Assembly (NCBI RefSeq): GCF_017591425.1
Contig: NW_024465434.1
Location: 496,001-560,000 of the forward strand
DNA from: Ochotona curzoniae
Lineage: Eukaryota > Chordata > Mammalia > Lagomorpha > Ochotonidae
Length of the DNA stretch: 64,000 nt
Direction of reading: 5' to 3'
Shown piece after piece: positions 23,326-35,293 of this stretch. Made by a program: the position numbers and the translations under genes. The notes beneath the pieces were generated by a model. The model was not told where the DNA came from. It saw only the letters and a program-made list of their open reading frames with translations, and made no database searches. The number at the start of each line of letters is the position of its first letter. Within the stretch, counting starts at the first letter, position 1.

Positions 23326-24014
23326 ACAAAGCTGACAAGACATGAGTATAAGTCACAGTGCCACCCAGATGTCAGCCTCATCTGCCAACTCTGTTGCAGG
23401 CATTGCACACGTGGTCTTGCTGTGTGCCTGTGTGAATGATGTGCCTGGAACAGCGTGAAAGTCCCCATTGGACCTCTCTGCTTTCCTGCACAGCTTCTTT
23501 GCAGCAAGCCAGCAGTCATTTGTTTGTTTGCTTTCTTTTTCCTCTCTGATCTTTTTTCCCATGCACCATTTAGTCTGACTGACTCCTCTTTCCTTCCTGA
23601 AATTTCCTGGGAACTCTAAATTTCTTGTATTTTTGTTACTAAAGCAATTCTATTCTGGCCCTGCTTCTACCTCCAAATTAACATACTCATTAAGGGTTCA
23701 AGACAACAAAGGCCTACCAGTTGACCTTCCTAATGAGGCTCTGGGATGGACGTGTGCCCTCATCTTAATCTTTATCCCAAAGGCTTAGTAATGCTTATGA
23801 AACTATGAAAAAATGAAAAGATTTCTATCTCACCAAACTTCAAAACTGGACAAAAACTCTTATTAGATGTGAAGGGAATAAAGCACTAGAATAATTCCTA
23901 TTGAGATGGCCAGGAAAGTCCTCATAGAAAAGAATCTTAAATCAGGGAAAAGATCAATCAGGAAATAACACATCCTATATCCCTTGCTTGGAAATTCATA
24001 ATGGGCTTTTGTTT
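23326..24014. other. Unassigned stretch
   Basis: The segment is AT-rich and noncoding. I recognise nothing in it. Confidence 0.45.
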
Positions 24015-24295
24015 AAAAATATATTTATTTGATGGACAGAGCTTCCATTCCTGGTTCACTCCCAGAATGGCCATGTGGCCATGCTAGGCCAGGCTGATAC
24101 CAGGAGCTAGGAGCTTTATCTGGGCCTCCCATGTGGGTGACAGGAGCCCAAGCACTTGGGCCATCTCTACCGCTTTCCCAGGCCATTAGCTGAAAGCTGG
24201 ATAGGACATGGAACATCTAGGATAGAAACAAACATTCACATAGGCTGCTGGCCTTACAGGCAGCGACTTCACCTGCTATGCCACAATGCTAGTCT
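24015..24295 (-). repeat. CSINE
   Basis: Reversed tail 'aatatatttatttgatggac', then 'gccaggctgataccaggagc', 'ggagcccaagcacttgggcc' and the head complement 'cttcacctgctatgccacaa' mark a complete but diverged copy. Confidence 0.8.
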
Positions 24296-24502
24296 CTCAT
24301 GATGGTTTTAACTATCAGAGACTCCAGGAAGCACTCAGGGAGATAAAATTTTTTTTAATTTTTTTTAGTTTTGATTTTTTTCAAAAGTTAAGTCTTAAGT
24401 TCCCTTTTTTAATTCTTCAAAGTTGGGTAGAGGGAAGATATAGCTTAGTAAACAAGGGTATTCACAAAAAGATTGTGGAAAATGGAATTTCAAAAAGTAA
24501 CT

Positions 24503-24838
24503 TTGGGCCAAGTTTTGTGTCCAAGCTGGTGAAGTTACTTCTTTGGATGTGTGTATCTCATACTGAAGCATTGCTTCAAGCCCTAGCTACTCCATTTCCA
24601 ATCCAGCTGCCAGCCCATGCACCTCAGAAGGCAGCAAATGAGGGCCCAAGGACTAAGTGGCCCTGCCACCATGTGGGCAAATGGATGGTGTCCGGGGCCC
24701 TGCCTACACAGCTCGGCACTGGCTGCCGCAGGCAACTGCAGAGTGAACAAGCACATCTAAGATCGCTGTCTCGGTCTCTGTCTCTTCCTCTCTGGTACTG
24801 TACTTTTCAAATCAATAGATTAAAAAATAATAATAAAA
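24503..24838 (+). repeat. CSINE, diverged
   Basis: 'caatccagctgccagcccat', 'gggcccaaggactaagtggc' and 'tctctgtctcttcctctctg' followed by 'cttttcaaatcaatagatta' match the C-repeat order. It overlaps the longest plus-strand frame in this part of the window (24,286-24,858), which is therefore not a gene. Confidence 0.72.
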
Positions 24839-24897
24839 GATTCTGTTGCAGTTTTTAAATTCCTGCATAGTTTTTGCATAAAAGCATATTAATGACC

Positions 24898-25000
24898 CTT
24901 TTGAAGATCCTGATATGAATGCATTTCAAAAATTATTCTGCACCAAAATAGTTATTTTTAAACTCAATTTTTCATGAACTTTGGAATGCCTTTGAGTGGG
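24898..25000. repeat. Mariner-like MITE fragment
   Basis: 'attctgcaccaaaatagtta' and 'ctcaatttttcatgaacttt' correspond to the middle and right end of the mariner-like palindromic element seen at 9,005. The left inverted repeat is eroded. Confidence 0.45.
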
Positions 25001-26227
25001 TGTCCCCCAAAACCCACTAACGTCCCAGCTCCTTGGGTGAAAAACCTCCCCTGTAGGCTGGTAGGGTTGGGTGTGGAGGAATGTGAAGAACAGGAAAAAA
25101 ACTGACAGGGCTTATGACTGTGGAGAGAACTTAAAATCAACTGCCACAGCGCAGCAGAGAGAATAGGTAATCAGTATTCCTAATGACTGCACATTCCAAA
25201 CAGCATCAGGTGACACGACAGGACCCACAATGGCCGTCAAACAAGCTTTGGAAAAGACAAATTGCCCATCTTACGGGCAACACTAGACGCAGTTACCAAA
25301 TCTTTTCCTCGTACTATGTAGAGGCAAGTTAAATGTGTTCAGGTTCTCTTCCAACATCAGGGCCTCAAAAATACCCTTCTGAGACCCATCTGGCTTAGCA
25401 ACTTGCCACTTTACAGAATCTGACTTTGACAGACAAAGCCACAGAACTGCTACACTCCTCCCCAGGCAGGGAGTTAGGTAAGACTGAAGCCATATAAACT
25501 CTGCTCCGGCCTCCGTCCCTGTTTCTAACAGCAACCTTAGCCTACCAAGTAACAAAACATGCTCCAGAGTTACATCTGCGAGCACAGATTTTCTTGGCTC
25601 CCACAGCTATCCTTGAACATTTTTATTTTAATACCTATGGGCTACACTGGAGCTTGCCTGCCTATTTTGAAATGTGATTTAAAAAAAAATAATAAAAAAC
25701 CTTCCTTGGTAACTGGCACAGAGCCATACGGGCCCGAGATTTCACAACTGAGAATGCAAAACAGAATTCTGTTGCTGATTTATTCTTTGAGTCTGGCTAT
25801 TTCAGAGCTCCGTGAGTTCAAGCTGAGTTTAGTAGAGTTGGATTGGAGAGTCGAAAGTCATACACATTAAAATGTTCCAGCCGATCTGTGGGCCAAGTTT
25901 TTGGAACAGCACTGTAGTTAGAATTTACCTCTCTTTCCCCTCTAGCCCCTGGGAGCAGTGTGACAGCACTCACCTCCCTCTGCCTGAAACCTCAGTTCAA
26001 TTTCTACTCCACCAGAAGAAGAGCCCTTTGGAACCTGAGACTTGTCACACTGTACCCTTTGCAGCTAGACATTCAGGACATGTGACAGGCACTCAACTGT
26101 TTCAGAAAATGAAGCAAACTAGAATTACATGAATGCCTGCTTCTCCCTCAAGCTCATGAATTCCTTAAAGAAAGAGATTAAATCTTTCTTTTGGGTTTGG
26201 GGAATAAAAGAATTAATATTACTCAGT
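25001..26227. other. Unassigned stretch
   Basis: No exon, RNA gene or repeat family is recognised. 'gtgtcccccaaaacccacta' near 25,010 hints at an old LTR of MaLR type, but too little matches to call it. Confidence 0.4.
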
Positions 26228-26512
26228 ATTGGGGTGTTGTGGTGCAGGAGCCTAAGCTGCTGCCTGCTAAAACACAGCATACCCTATTGAAATGCTGGTT
26301 CAAGTCCTGACTGCTCTACCTCCAATCAAGCTCCCTGCTAATGTACTGGGAAAGCAGGGCTTGGACCCCTGCTACCTACGTGGGAGACCTAGATGATGCT
26401 CTGGGATCCTGGTTTCAGCCTGGCCCAACTCTAGCCATTGTGACCATCTGGAGGGTAAACCAGCAAATGAAAGGTCTCCCCCTGCTCATACCTCTCTCCT
26501 TCAAATACATCT
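26228..26512 (+). repeat. CSINE
   Basis: 'ggggtgttgtggtgcaggag', 'caagctccctgctaatgtac', 'ctacgtgggagacctagatg' and 'ttcagcctggcccaactcta' appear in C-repeat order, ending in 'ctccttcaaatacatc'. Confidence 0.82.
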
Positions 26513-26799
26513 TCAACTATATATACATTGTAGTCAATGCCAGCTGAATGCCAGGTACTTAACATTCTGTTGTGTTTATCTATTAGACAAAGGAAACACC
26601 AAGAATCAGCAAAGCCACCTTCATTTGACCAAAGGAAATGGTACCTGATCCAAGGAACTGAACCCTGTGCCTGCAGCAGGAAAGTTTGAGATGCAATGGT
26701 TTACACTGAATCCTAGGAACTGAGAATTTGGGACACATCTAACTCTAGGAATAAAGGTGAGACCAATCTAGGGGGACTGGCTGAACAAATATTAAGGAG
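26513..26799. other. Unassigned stretch
   Basis: This short noncoding stretch lies between a CSINE and an old L1 3' end. I recognise nothing in it. Confidence 0.45.
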
Positions 26800-27440
26800 C
26801 TATCATCAAAAAGGTAATATTTGTTGGCAGGGATATGCAAAAATAAAGCCTTTATACACTGCTATGGAAAACAGTCCAGCAGTTCTCCCAAAACTTAGAG
26901 TTACTGTATGATCCAAAAATTCTACTATCAGGTACAGATCCAAGAGGACTGTCTACAAATAAACTTGTACATGAATGTTGATAGTGATATTATTTATAAC
27001 AGCAAAGGGGGCAATTCAAATATTCAACATGTAATGAATGGATAGGTATATCCACAGGCGGCATAACCATTCAATGGAACGCTACTCAGCAATGAAAGGA
27101 AATGACATACTGGAGTGTTCCACAATATAGAGAAGCCTTGAAAACATTAAGCAAGTGAAAGAGGCTCGTCACAGCAAACCACACACTGGTTAACTTCATC
27201 TACATGAAATGTCTCCATTAGGTATCTTTACAGTCGAAAAGTGATGGCTACTTTCCTAAGGCTAGGGAATGCAGGGGAAATACCAAAGGGTGACAGTTAC
27301 TGGACATGGGCTTCTTCTGGCGGTTCAAAATGCTCTGATATTGATCATAACAATGTTTGTGAAATGCATGAGCATATACCAAAAACATTTTGAATTGTAT
27401 ACCTTAAATCATTCACTTGCATAGTATGTGAAAGTTTTAT
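26800..27440 (+). repeat. Old L1M-type LINE, 3' part
   Basis: 'tatacactgctatggaaaac', 'gtatgatccaaaaattctac', 'aatggaacgctactcagcaa' and 'taagcaagtgaaagaggctc' lie in the order found at the ORF2 end and 3'UTR of L1M elements. The frame is broken throughout. Sense is plus. Confidence 0.77.
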
Positions 27441-27984
27441 ATCCAGTGGACTCCATGAAGAGTGGAGATGAATGAGGGTGTGATTATCAAACCTCTGATT
27501 TTCAAATAAATAATCAATGTTAAGAAAGAAAAAGATGGGGGAGAAAGAAAGGAAGGAAGAAATACATTTTTAAACAAACAAACAAAAAAAAGCAAAGCTA
27601 CACGAAAGATTTCCTCAAGGTAAAACAAACGGAAAAACTACAATGCTTGAATACACTGCAGAGAGATTGGGGAGAGTGGAAGACACCTTGAGGATGAGTT
27701 ATTACATATACATATTTGCATATGGGAGAGAGAGAAAATGAGAGTATTACCTAACGGGGAAACCAAAATTATTCAAGAAAAGAAAAATGATTCAGCTGTG
27801 AAGAGCACTGACATTGACATAACAACAGAAACAATGACTGTGGGTCGAACCAAGATACTTTTAAAACAACAAGCATACTTCAAACAGTCCATAGAAGATG
27901 AAAGGAAAGATAAGTTTATTTTGGTGCATGTATAAATTTTTTTTTGTAACTCATATATTTTCCACAATAGGCTTTTAATCAGTC
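27441..27984. other. Unassigned AT-rich stretch
   Basis: Purine-rich patches occur near 27,525-27,570 and 27,726-27,745, along with (AAAC)n near 27,573-27,592. Nothing else is recognised. Confidence 0.45.
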
Positions 27985-28082
27985 TTTGGATGAGTCCTTA
28001 AATGCATGTTTTTCAGAAATGTTGTACCAAAATAAACTTCTTTTCTACTTCCATTCTCCATGAACATTCTGAAATATTTCAC
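27985..28082. repeat. Mariner-like MITE fragment
   Basis: 'gttgtaccaaaataaacttc' and 'ttccattctccatgaacatt' match the central motif and right inverted repeat of the mariner-like element. The left arm is degraded. Confidence 0.5.
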
Positions 28083-28264
28083 AGGGAGAGGAAACAAGAC
28101 CGGCCCTTAAGGGTTGTCAGATGGAGATCAAAGGTGGGAGAGAACTGCATCTGTCTGCTGTAAAGGCAGATTCGTACACAACACCTAAGGTCAAAAGCGA
28201 GGAAAAAATATATGTAAGAGCATCATAAGGACGTCTCTTAGAAATATGGAGGCCTGGAGGTTTG
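28083..28264. other. Unassigned stretch
   Basis: The stretch is noncoding and no family is recognised. Confidence 0.4.
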
Positions 28265-28690
28265 AATGGATGGTAGTATAAAGGGTCACCAAGATTCTTC
28301 CCTGCTCTCTGTATGCAAATCTTCTTCCTTCCCTCACATCTGGTCAGACCAGGTGGGGGTGACTGTGGGGCCCAAGCCTGAGAGGCCTTTCGGTATCTGT
28401 GTTCCGAACTTTTGCAGCCAGCAGTCACCCTGTTGCAGCAAAGAGTGAGTCCTGGAGGAGTAGGGACTCTGCAGAGGGGACAAGAAACTGAGACAGACAA
28501 CCAGCTCTCAGCCATTTCAAGCACCCCTGGGGACTCGTCAGACACTCCAGGGAAGTCACCCTTCCAGCTGGGCCACCCAGGAAGCCGAGCTGTGCTGTCC
28601 CATCCTCCCTGGTCTACACTGCAGAACAAACAAACAGCTACTGTTTTAAGCTACAGGATTTGGGAATGGCTTGTTAAGCATCAGGGGGAA
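28265..28690 (+). repeat. Possible old LTR remnant
   Basis: The end 'ctgttttaagctacaggatt' followed by 'gggaatggcttgttaagca' resembles the 3' end of old ERVL/MaLR LTRs ('...ttttaagccactaag... tttgttacgca'). The upstream part is less convincing. A 170-codon minus-strand frame across this block (28,117-28,629) has no domain and is best explained as chance. Confidence 0.38.
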
Positions 28691-29766
28691 AAAATAGCAG
28701 GAAATGCCAAAAGAAAATGCTATAAAAAATCACCAAGAGGTTACCTTAGGAATGGAAACTGATGAGACGAAGGCAGGCTGGACAAAAAGCTTGTTTTTCA
28801 TAATGAATCGGTGATATTGACTATGTGCATCTCTAACTCAGACCAAAATTTAAAATAAAGCAAAGCAAGCAACGCAAGAGAATATGAATGGAAGATGAAA
28901 GTCAAGGAGACAAAAGGAGAAGTCACCAGGTCCAGGAGATGCTGCTAGCTGGAAGAAAATGTACTCAAAGAGCCAGAGGGGAAGGGTTCAACTTGAAAAG
29001 CAACTGAATAAAAGTTTGCACATGATGCCTTAAGTTCCTAACACAAAGTGGGTTCCAACAATGGCCTACCTGACCAACATCGCCAGTTTTGATTTCATTT
29101 AAGAGCCAGATGGAGAGGCTGTGGACAGGGATCTCCCATCCACGCACATGCACTTGTTAACCCATTCCGTATACCTGAGTACGTGCCCAGCCTTTGCTTT
29201 TCAGTCACTACTTTCAGGATTAGAACAGCGTAATTCTGTCAGTTACTGAAATACATGGCTGCTACCCAACCAGCTGGTAAACAGCCTCTACACTAAGCTT
29301 TTCAATGAGTGGGCCCCATGAGATAGAAACCATGTACAAAACCAATTATAGCATATCGTTATAATAATTTTCATTTTCAATCTCTGTGACCAACGGTATA
29401 TATATATATAGAGAGAGAAAAATATGATATTGAAAATGGATCAGTACTATCTGTGACTACCAGCATCTACTGAGGATCTTGGAAACCAACTCCCAAGGAT
29501 AAGGGGGCATTATTACTCCGTTAGTTATGATTTAATATGTTTACAAATGCAAAAAAACTTTACAGGACTCCTTAAATAGTTTCCCCTTTTTGGCCCATTG
29601 GCAATTCTGGGCCATAATTAATAAAATAAATATCTGAGGCTTGGGATATTTTTGAGGTCATTAGGATTACTTCCTGTTCAGTTGCTGCAGATCTTCCCAT
29701 CCACCCTACTAAAAAAGGCTGAAGAATCTGCAGCAACTTAAGTACGCATAGATTGCCCAACAGTGT
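28691..29766. other. Unassigned stretch with TA/GA tract
   Basis: A (TA)n-(GA)n tract lies at about 29,397-29,418. No exon or family is recognised elsewhere. Confidence 0.45.
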
Positions 29767-30081
29767 TTTTTAATACTCATTTATTTTTACTAGAATGGCA
29801 GATTTACCATACAGAAAAGACAGAAATATCTTTCACCCACTGATCCATCCCCCATGTGGCCACAAAAATCAGAGCTGAGCAGATCCAAAGCCAGCAGCCT
29901 CTTCCAGGTCTCCCACGTGGGTGCAGGATCCCAAGGACTTGAACCATCCTCTGCTGCTTTCCCAGGCCACAAGCAGGGAGCTGGATCGGAAGTGGAGTAG
30001 AAAGGACATGAACAGGTGCCCATATGAGATGCTAGCACTTATAGGTAGAGGATTAGCCTGTTGAGCCATTTATCAGGCCCC
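29767..30081 (-). repeat. CSINE
   Basis: Reversed tail 'catttatttttactagaatg', then 'agagctgagcagatccaaag', 'ggtctcccacgtgggtgcag' and 'aagcagggagctggatcgga'. The copy is full length and moderately diverged. Confidence 0.87.
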
Positions 30082-30189
30082 TATTCAGCAGTTTAGGCCC
30101 ATCAGCCAGTCGCTTTGTAAATTTCATGTCTTGTAACATTAGGATCACTTTATAATTCAATGGTATAATCGTTTTGTTTGACTCCTTTG

Positions 30190-30485
30190 AGAGGCTAACA
30201 GAGACACAGGATGGGGAGGAAGAGAGAGAGGAGAGGAGCAAAAGGAGGAGGGAGACAGACTGACATCCCATCAGCATTCACTTCCCCAAATGGCCAAAAG
30301 CAGCAGGGCAATCAGAGGCTGGGAGAGACGGGAACCCAATTTTTGGAGCCATCACTGCTGCCTCCCAGTGTCTACACTCGCAGGAAACCTTGTGCTGCCT
30401 CCCATTGTCTACAGCAGCAGGAAGCCCTGGTCAGGAGCCAGAAGCGGGCGATGACCCAGGCACTCCATTGCAGTTACACTGACCT
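30190..30485 (-). repeat. CSINE-like copy, strongly diverged
   Basis: A purine-rich segment (reversed CT-rich region) is followed by 'ttcacttccccaaatggcca' and two 'gctgcctcccattgtctaca'-type segments, one apparently duplicated. The pattern suggests an old C-repeat with an internal duplication. Confidence 0.5.
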
Positions 30486-30679
30486 GTGGCTTACCTCGGA
30501 GGCTAAATGCCTGTCCCCAGTTATTTTCTAAGTCAAAATTATAGACAAAACGACTTTAATTTCTGACACACCTTGTAATTCGGATATAAAAACAGTAAAC
30601 ATTTGATTTTAGGATGAAGAGAGAGAAGGCATCTTGTTCCTTTCCTTACAGTCCAGCCTTATTAAGGAGTTTATTACTT

Positions 30680-30945
30680 ATTTTTAAAAGGTTTATCTTT
30701 GATTTATCTGAAAGGTAGATTTGCAGAGGAGGAGAGAGAAATAGATTTTTCCATTCACTGGTTCACTCCCCAAATGACCAAGGCAGCTGGGGTTGGGCCA
30801 GACCAAAGCCAGGAGCCAGGAGTTTCTTCTAGGTCTCCATGTAGGTGCAGGGATGCAAGCAAGCACTTAGGCTACCTTCCCAGGTCTTTAGCATCAAGAT
30901 GAACTAGAAGCAGGGCAGCCAGGACTTAAAGGGGCACTCTCTTCC
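30680..30945 (-). repeat. CSINE
   Basis: Reversed tail, 'tggttcactccccaaatgac', 'ccaaagccaggagccaggag' and 'ttcttctaggtctccatgta' define it. It is the second of three same-strand C repeats in about 1.1 kb. Confidence 0.8.
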
Positions 30946-30973
30946 ACCCTACCCCCCAACCCCCCACCCCTCC

Positions 30974-31262
30974 TTTTTTTTTTTTAATATTTATTAGTAA
31001 GTTAGGGGGAAACAGAACACAAGCAAACCTGCTCCCATCTGTTGATTCACTCTTCAAGTGGTCAAAAGAGCCCGGTGTGGGCCAGACCAGAGCTAGGTGC
31101 TAGGAACCCCATGTGTGTTACCCATAAAGGTGCCACACCCTCATCCTATGCCTCCCAGGCTGCATTAGCAGGAAGCTGAATCGGAAGCAAAGGAGCAGGA
31201 ACTTAAGTAAGCATACTTCCATAGGATTTGGGTGTGGCAGGCAATTGTTCTTAACCTACAGT
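30974..31262 (-). repeat. CSINE, diverged
   Basis: A poly(T) start with 'aatatttattagtaagttag', 'gattcactcttcaagtggtc' and 'ggctgcattagcaggaagct' fits a second C-repeat subtype in which the last phrase is characteristic. A C-rich tract precedes it at about 30,947-30,973. Confidence 0.72.
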
Positions 31263-32399
31263 TCCAGTTACTTTTTAAGTTCCTAAAACTTTCTAAGCTA
31301 CTAAAACTGAGTTACTTTCAACCCCCATGTTGTTAGGCACAGGGAATCTCCCCCGAAGCAATCACCAAGTTCAACAACCTAAAAAATGGGCAGCAAATAT
31401 GATATTCAAAACTTGGCACCCGCATCCTCCTTCCTGGAGCATCTAGGGCCGGCACACAAGCCGATCCTGAGAGACCCAGGACAAAGACTTGAATCCTTGC
31501 CTCAAATTGTATAAGGGCCTTGGAGAAGTTTCAAACAGGTGGTGGTCAGTCAGGCAAGAAAAGTCCAGGTCATCCACTTCTCTGCAAGCACAAGAATGTG
31601 GTCTCTATTTTTTTTTTTAATGTATCTGCTTATTTTAAAATCACTTAACTTTATGCTTAAATAATCTAAACAATTACGTCCAAGTAATATACTTATGTAC
31701 AATTCATTCTGTAATCACGAATCACAAACCATGAAGCAAAATGCAGTTGAAGAGACAAAGTTTGGAAATCCCTGCATGTGGTTTTCCCCCACAGGAGTTA
31801 CTACACTAAAGGTCTCACGGAAGCTCTGATGAAGCCCCCGCTTGCTTCTGAGACATTTTCTCTAATGACATTTACCTTCACATCAGAGTAATGTCAATTG
31901 AAACATGAAATATGAGTCAAGATTATGAATCAGCTCAAATCTTTCGAATGAAAGTGTCCCTGTCTTCCTCAAGGACATCTGGCCCTGCAGCAGCATACTT
32001 TCTGCCCTCTACCTGGGGCGCCACACGTTGCTGCCGAAGGCTCATCGTGCCCACAGCTCGCAAAACTCTTTGTGGACAGAAGCAGTACTTCATGTACTTT
32101 ACTGGATGATTCTATGGTGTTTTGCAGAAAAAAAAAGTACATGCTAAATATTTGCTTAAACAATAAATGCAAGAAAGTTAGGGATGAGTGGACCAATTAT
32201 TAAGAAATATGACAGTTTCATAGTTTCATATTAAGATTTAATAAATCTTAAATCTTAACTATATATATATGTATATATACATATCACCACACATCTGTCT
32301 AAGGCTTATTTAGAGACAAGTTGTTTATTTCATGTAGTGATTCTTTGATGTTATACCATTCTTAGATAAAACTGGACATTAGATTTGAGCAATAGAACT
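31263..32399. other. Unassigned AT-rich stretch
   Basis: An alternating TA tract lies at about 32,259-32,285 and a poly(T) at about 31,608-31,618. No exon or repeat family is recognised. Confidence 0.45.
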
Positions 32400-32632
32400 T
32401 TAATGGACTGCAACTGTGGCATGGGGGACCCCATATCAGAGAACCTGGCACCCCATATCAGAGAACCTGTTCAGGTCCTGGACACTCTACTTTCAATAAG
32501 ATTCCGTTAATGGAAGGCTCTACCACCTCATAGAATACCCTAAGGGAGTTCCTATCTCCTGGCTTCAGCCTGGTCTGGCCCTGGCTGTTGCAGCCATTAG
32601 GGGAGTGAGCCAGCAAATGGAAGATCTCTCGA

Positions 32633-32674
<42 letters not shown>

Positions 32675-32718
32675 TTCTGTAAACCTCCCTTTCAAATAAA
32701 AATAAATAAATCTTTTTT
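32400..32718 (+). repeat. CSINE with internal 20-bp duplication and expanded (TC)n
   Basis: Body 'cttcagcctggtctggccct' and tail 'cctttcaaataaaaataaat' identify the element. Within it ACCCCATATCAGAGAACCTG occurs twice (32,428-32,447 and 32,450-32,469). The CT-rich region has grown into a (TC)n tract of about 39 bases at 32,634-32,672. Confidence 0.82.
32634..32672. repeat. (TC)n microsatellite inside a CSINE
   Basis: Uninterrupted TC repeats lie at the position of the normally short pyrimidine region of the C repeat, so the SINE seeded the microsatellite. Confidence 0.93.
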
Positions 32719-33144
32719 CAAAGCCCTTTAAAAATATTACATCATCATCAGGAGGTATCTAAACAATGTATTTATTGACGCTTTAGCATAATCACAAATA
32801 GGACAATCCTATACACAACCATAAACTCCACTATAAACATGGAGCCTGCATTTGGCATAGGACTGGTTTTTGTCTAATCACACAAAGATGACAGTGACAG
32901 GAGTGAACCAGCTGAAGAGCCGCCAAAGCTTATGCTGCTCCCATCAGAACACTACTCACTCCTACTCCCGGGGCCAGTTTTAACACATTGATATAATCTG
33001 AAGATGACTTTCATTACAAAGATGAAGTCTTACCTTCGTGGGCTAACTATGCATCTTAATCAAATGAACACAAATGGTTCATAAATAGCAATTAACTCAT
33101 TGCCTGGAGGGAGCAAGGGGTTCTAATCACAGAGGGCAAGGGGA
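32719..33144. other. Unassigned stretch
   Basis: The stretch is noncoding with no recognised family. Confidence 0.45.
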
Positions 33145-33245
33145 CCTATGGAAGTTCACGGAAAATGTAAAGAATAAGTGGTATATGTTAGTGCAAAAAT
33201 AAAAGTCTGAAATTCATGCACGCTGGGGGTCTCCAAATGCTCACA
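33145..33245. repeat. Mariner-like MITE fragment
   Basis: 'atggaagttcacggaaaatg' and 'tatgttagtgcaaaaataaa' correspond to the left arm and middle of the mariner-like element. The right arm 'ctccaaatgctcacagaaac' is altered. Confidence 0.42.
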
Positions 33246-33294
33246 GAAACATGTATCATATAAAAGCTATTCGTTTCAAATTGTTTTGTTTGCA

Positions 33295-33550
33295 AGGCCA
33301 AGGGAGTGCTTCCACCCTCGGCTCACTCCTGATCCCTGGGAGAGCTAGGTTGAAAACAGTAGAAGCAGGCACCTGCAGCTCAATCCAAGTCTCCCACATG
33401 GGTGGCAGAAACTCAGCCATGGAGTCATCACCACCACCTTCCAGGATCCGCATCAACAAAAAGCTGGAACCTGGAGCCAGGAGCCGGGTGTGGCCAAGAA
33501 ATCCAGGCATTCTGACTGGAACTTTTCAACCACTGGGCTAAAAGCTCATC
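33295..33550 (-). repeat. CSINE, diverged
   Basis: 'ccaagtctcccacatgggtg' and 'cacttt'-less body 'aaaaagctggaacctggagc' with 'caaccactgggctaaaagc' match the complement of a C-repeat subtype. The tail is lost. Confidence 0.65.
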
Positions 33551-34199
33551 TCTTAATTTTGCTTGGCAGCAAAATCCATTTTATCTTGCAATTTCATTTC
33601 TGGGTAAACTTTTTGAAGTATATTCACATTAGAGTATCTCAAAGTCACTAACATGTCTTAAGCTCTTATGAGTTGGCCATCATTCTAAGCAACTGATGTA
33701 GGATAACCTAGATAACTCAAAACAACTCTTACCAGGAAGATGCCATGGGCTTCCCACATCACACGGACCATCATGACCTAGGGCCCCTGTCCAGCACCAG
33801 GCTCTCCAGCTTCACAGCCCACACTCCTCACCCCCAAGAGCAATCAGATCCAACCCCTGGGTTCACAAAGCAGAATTCCATTTTATGAGGCACTTTAAAG
33901 TGTCTACTCCTTGAAGTTGGACTCTTTTACCTTGGGATAATAAATTGTTTTATAAACACTAGTTAGTTCCCTAACCTGTCTAGCTCCTAAGGAAACAACT
34001 GAAGATCCAAGAGTACAGCTACTTCCACAGAGATGGTAACAAGTTCATTTTTCACACAGATGTCAAACGCTCAACTGCTCAGGATAGTAAGCACTACCTA
34101 GCTCTCCTGATATTGTTATATTGCCAAGCTTACAGAGAAGTCAGATTAAATACATCCAACTCCAATAAATCTTCCCCAACACTGAAAAAAACACTTTTC
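33551..34199. other. Mostly unassigned stretch
   Basis: A likely MIR start lies at 33,650-33,740 and a faint mariner-like end ('gtaaactttttgaagtatat') near 33,604. Nothing else is recognised. Confidence 0.4.
33650..33740 (-). repeat. Possible MIR fragment
   Basis: 'ttggccatcattctaagcaa' then 'aactcaaaacaactcttacc' resembles the minus-strand beginning of MIR ('...cattctaagcgctttac... cctcacaacaaccctat'). Confidence 0.42.
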
Positions 34200-34460
34200 T
34201 TTTAAGCTTTCTATTGATGAGTTTAGAAACAGGAATCGTTCTTCCACTGCTTCAAATGCCTGCAACAGCTGCAGCTGAGCCAGGCCAAAGCCAGGGGCCT
34301 AAGGCCTCAACTCACATCTGCCAGACTTGTTCCTCAGCCATCGCCTACTGCCTCCAAGGATGCAAATAAGCCGTAAGCTGGAACTGAAAGTGGAGTCAGT
34401 GCAGATACCCTGATATTGAATGCTGGCATCACAAGCAGCACCTTGGTCGCTCTGCCAAAA
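34200..34460 (-). repeat. CSINE, diverged
   Basis: 'aacagctgcagctgagccag', 'gccaaagccaggggcctaag', 'cctactgcctccaaggatgc' and 'agctggaactgaaagtggag' are in C-repeat order on the minus strand. Confidence 0.68.
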
Positions 34461-34527
34461 GCACACTTTTGCATTTCTTTTATATTTTTAAGAGTACTAA
34501 TTGACCATGTATGATAAATTCAGGAGG

Positions 34528-34762
34528 TGTTGGCCCTAGAGTTTAAGTCACTGGTGAGGACACCAGTGTCCCACATCAGAGCACCCAGATTTGAGTCCCT
34601 ATTCCTGTTCCCAATGTCAGTTTTCTGATTGGGTTCCTCCCATTCTAAGCTGAATTCCTGGCTCCAGCTTTGGGTCAGCCCAGTTGTAGATATCATGGGC
34701 ATTTTGGAAATAAACCAGAAGTTGGGAGCCCTGTCTGTTTTTCTCTACCTCTCATGTTCAAA
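34528..34762 (+). repeat. CSINE, diverged
   Basis: 'gttggccctagagtttaagt', 'ggctccagctttgggtcagc' and 'ttggaaataaaccagaagtt' with 'tctctacctctcatgttc' mark an old copy without a poly(A) tail. Confidence 0.65.
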
Positions 34763-34997
34763 ACGAGAGTGACACATTCCAACGATCCCCTTGGAATTTG
34801 AATCTACTAAATTCTGTTTACTCTGGCTTTCACTGTTTTACAATTACAGAAAGTCCTTAAGTAATCAAAAGGACCTTGACAAGGTAACATATTGATGTGG
34901 GCTCTTCAAGTGTCACTTATTTAAACAGAAATGAAATCACTGCATGACTGAACAGTTGCCTCCCTCAAGCTTTGGGTAGTGGTATGATGAGAAACTG
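34763..34997. other. Unassigned stretch
   Basis: This short noncoding spacer in a dense SINE cluster shows nothing recognisable. Confidence 0.45.
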
Positions 34998-35284
34998 TTG
35001 GGCTGGTATTGTGGTGTGGTGGGTAAGGCCACCACCTATGACAATGGCATCCCAAATGGGCCCAGGTTCATGGGCCAACTGCTCCACTTCCGCTCCATCT
35101 CCCTGAAAATAGTCCAAGAAAACCATTAGAAGATGACCCAAGCATTTAGCATCTGTCACCCCACATAGGAAATTCAGACAAGCTTCTGACAGCCCCCGCA
35201 CCAGGTGTAGCCGCCATCTGGGGATGCAAGACTGATTCATCAATTAATCATCAATCTCTCTCTCAAAATAAATCAATCTTTTCA
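34998..35284 (+). repeat. CSINE
   Basis: 'ttgggctggtattgtggtgt', 'tagaagatgacccaagcatt' and 'accccacataggaaattcag' with the tail 'tctctctctcaaaataaatc'. It is followed after 9 bp by another copy. Confidence 0.8.
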
Positions 35285-35293
35285 GAAAGTGAG

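Noticed and set aside
24286..24858. 190-codon plus-strand frame
   Set aside because: Its second half is translated CSINE and its first half AT-rich unassigned DNA; the composition changes abruptly at the SINE boundary.
28117..28629. 170-codon minus-strand frame
   Set aside because: It overlaps an LTR-like block and has no domain, signal peptide or membrane segment.
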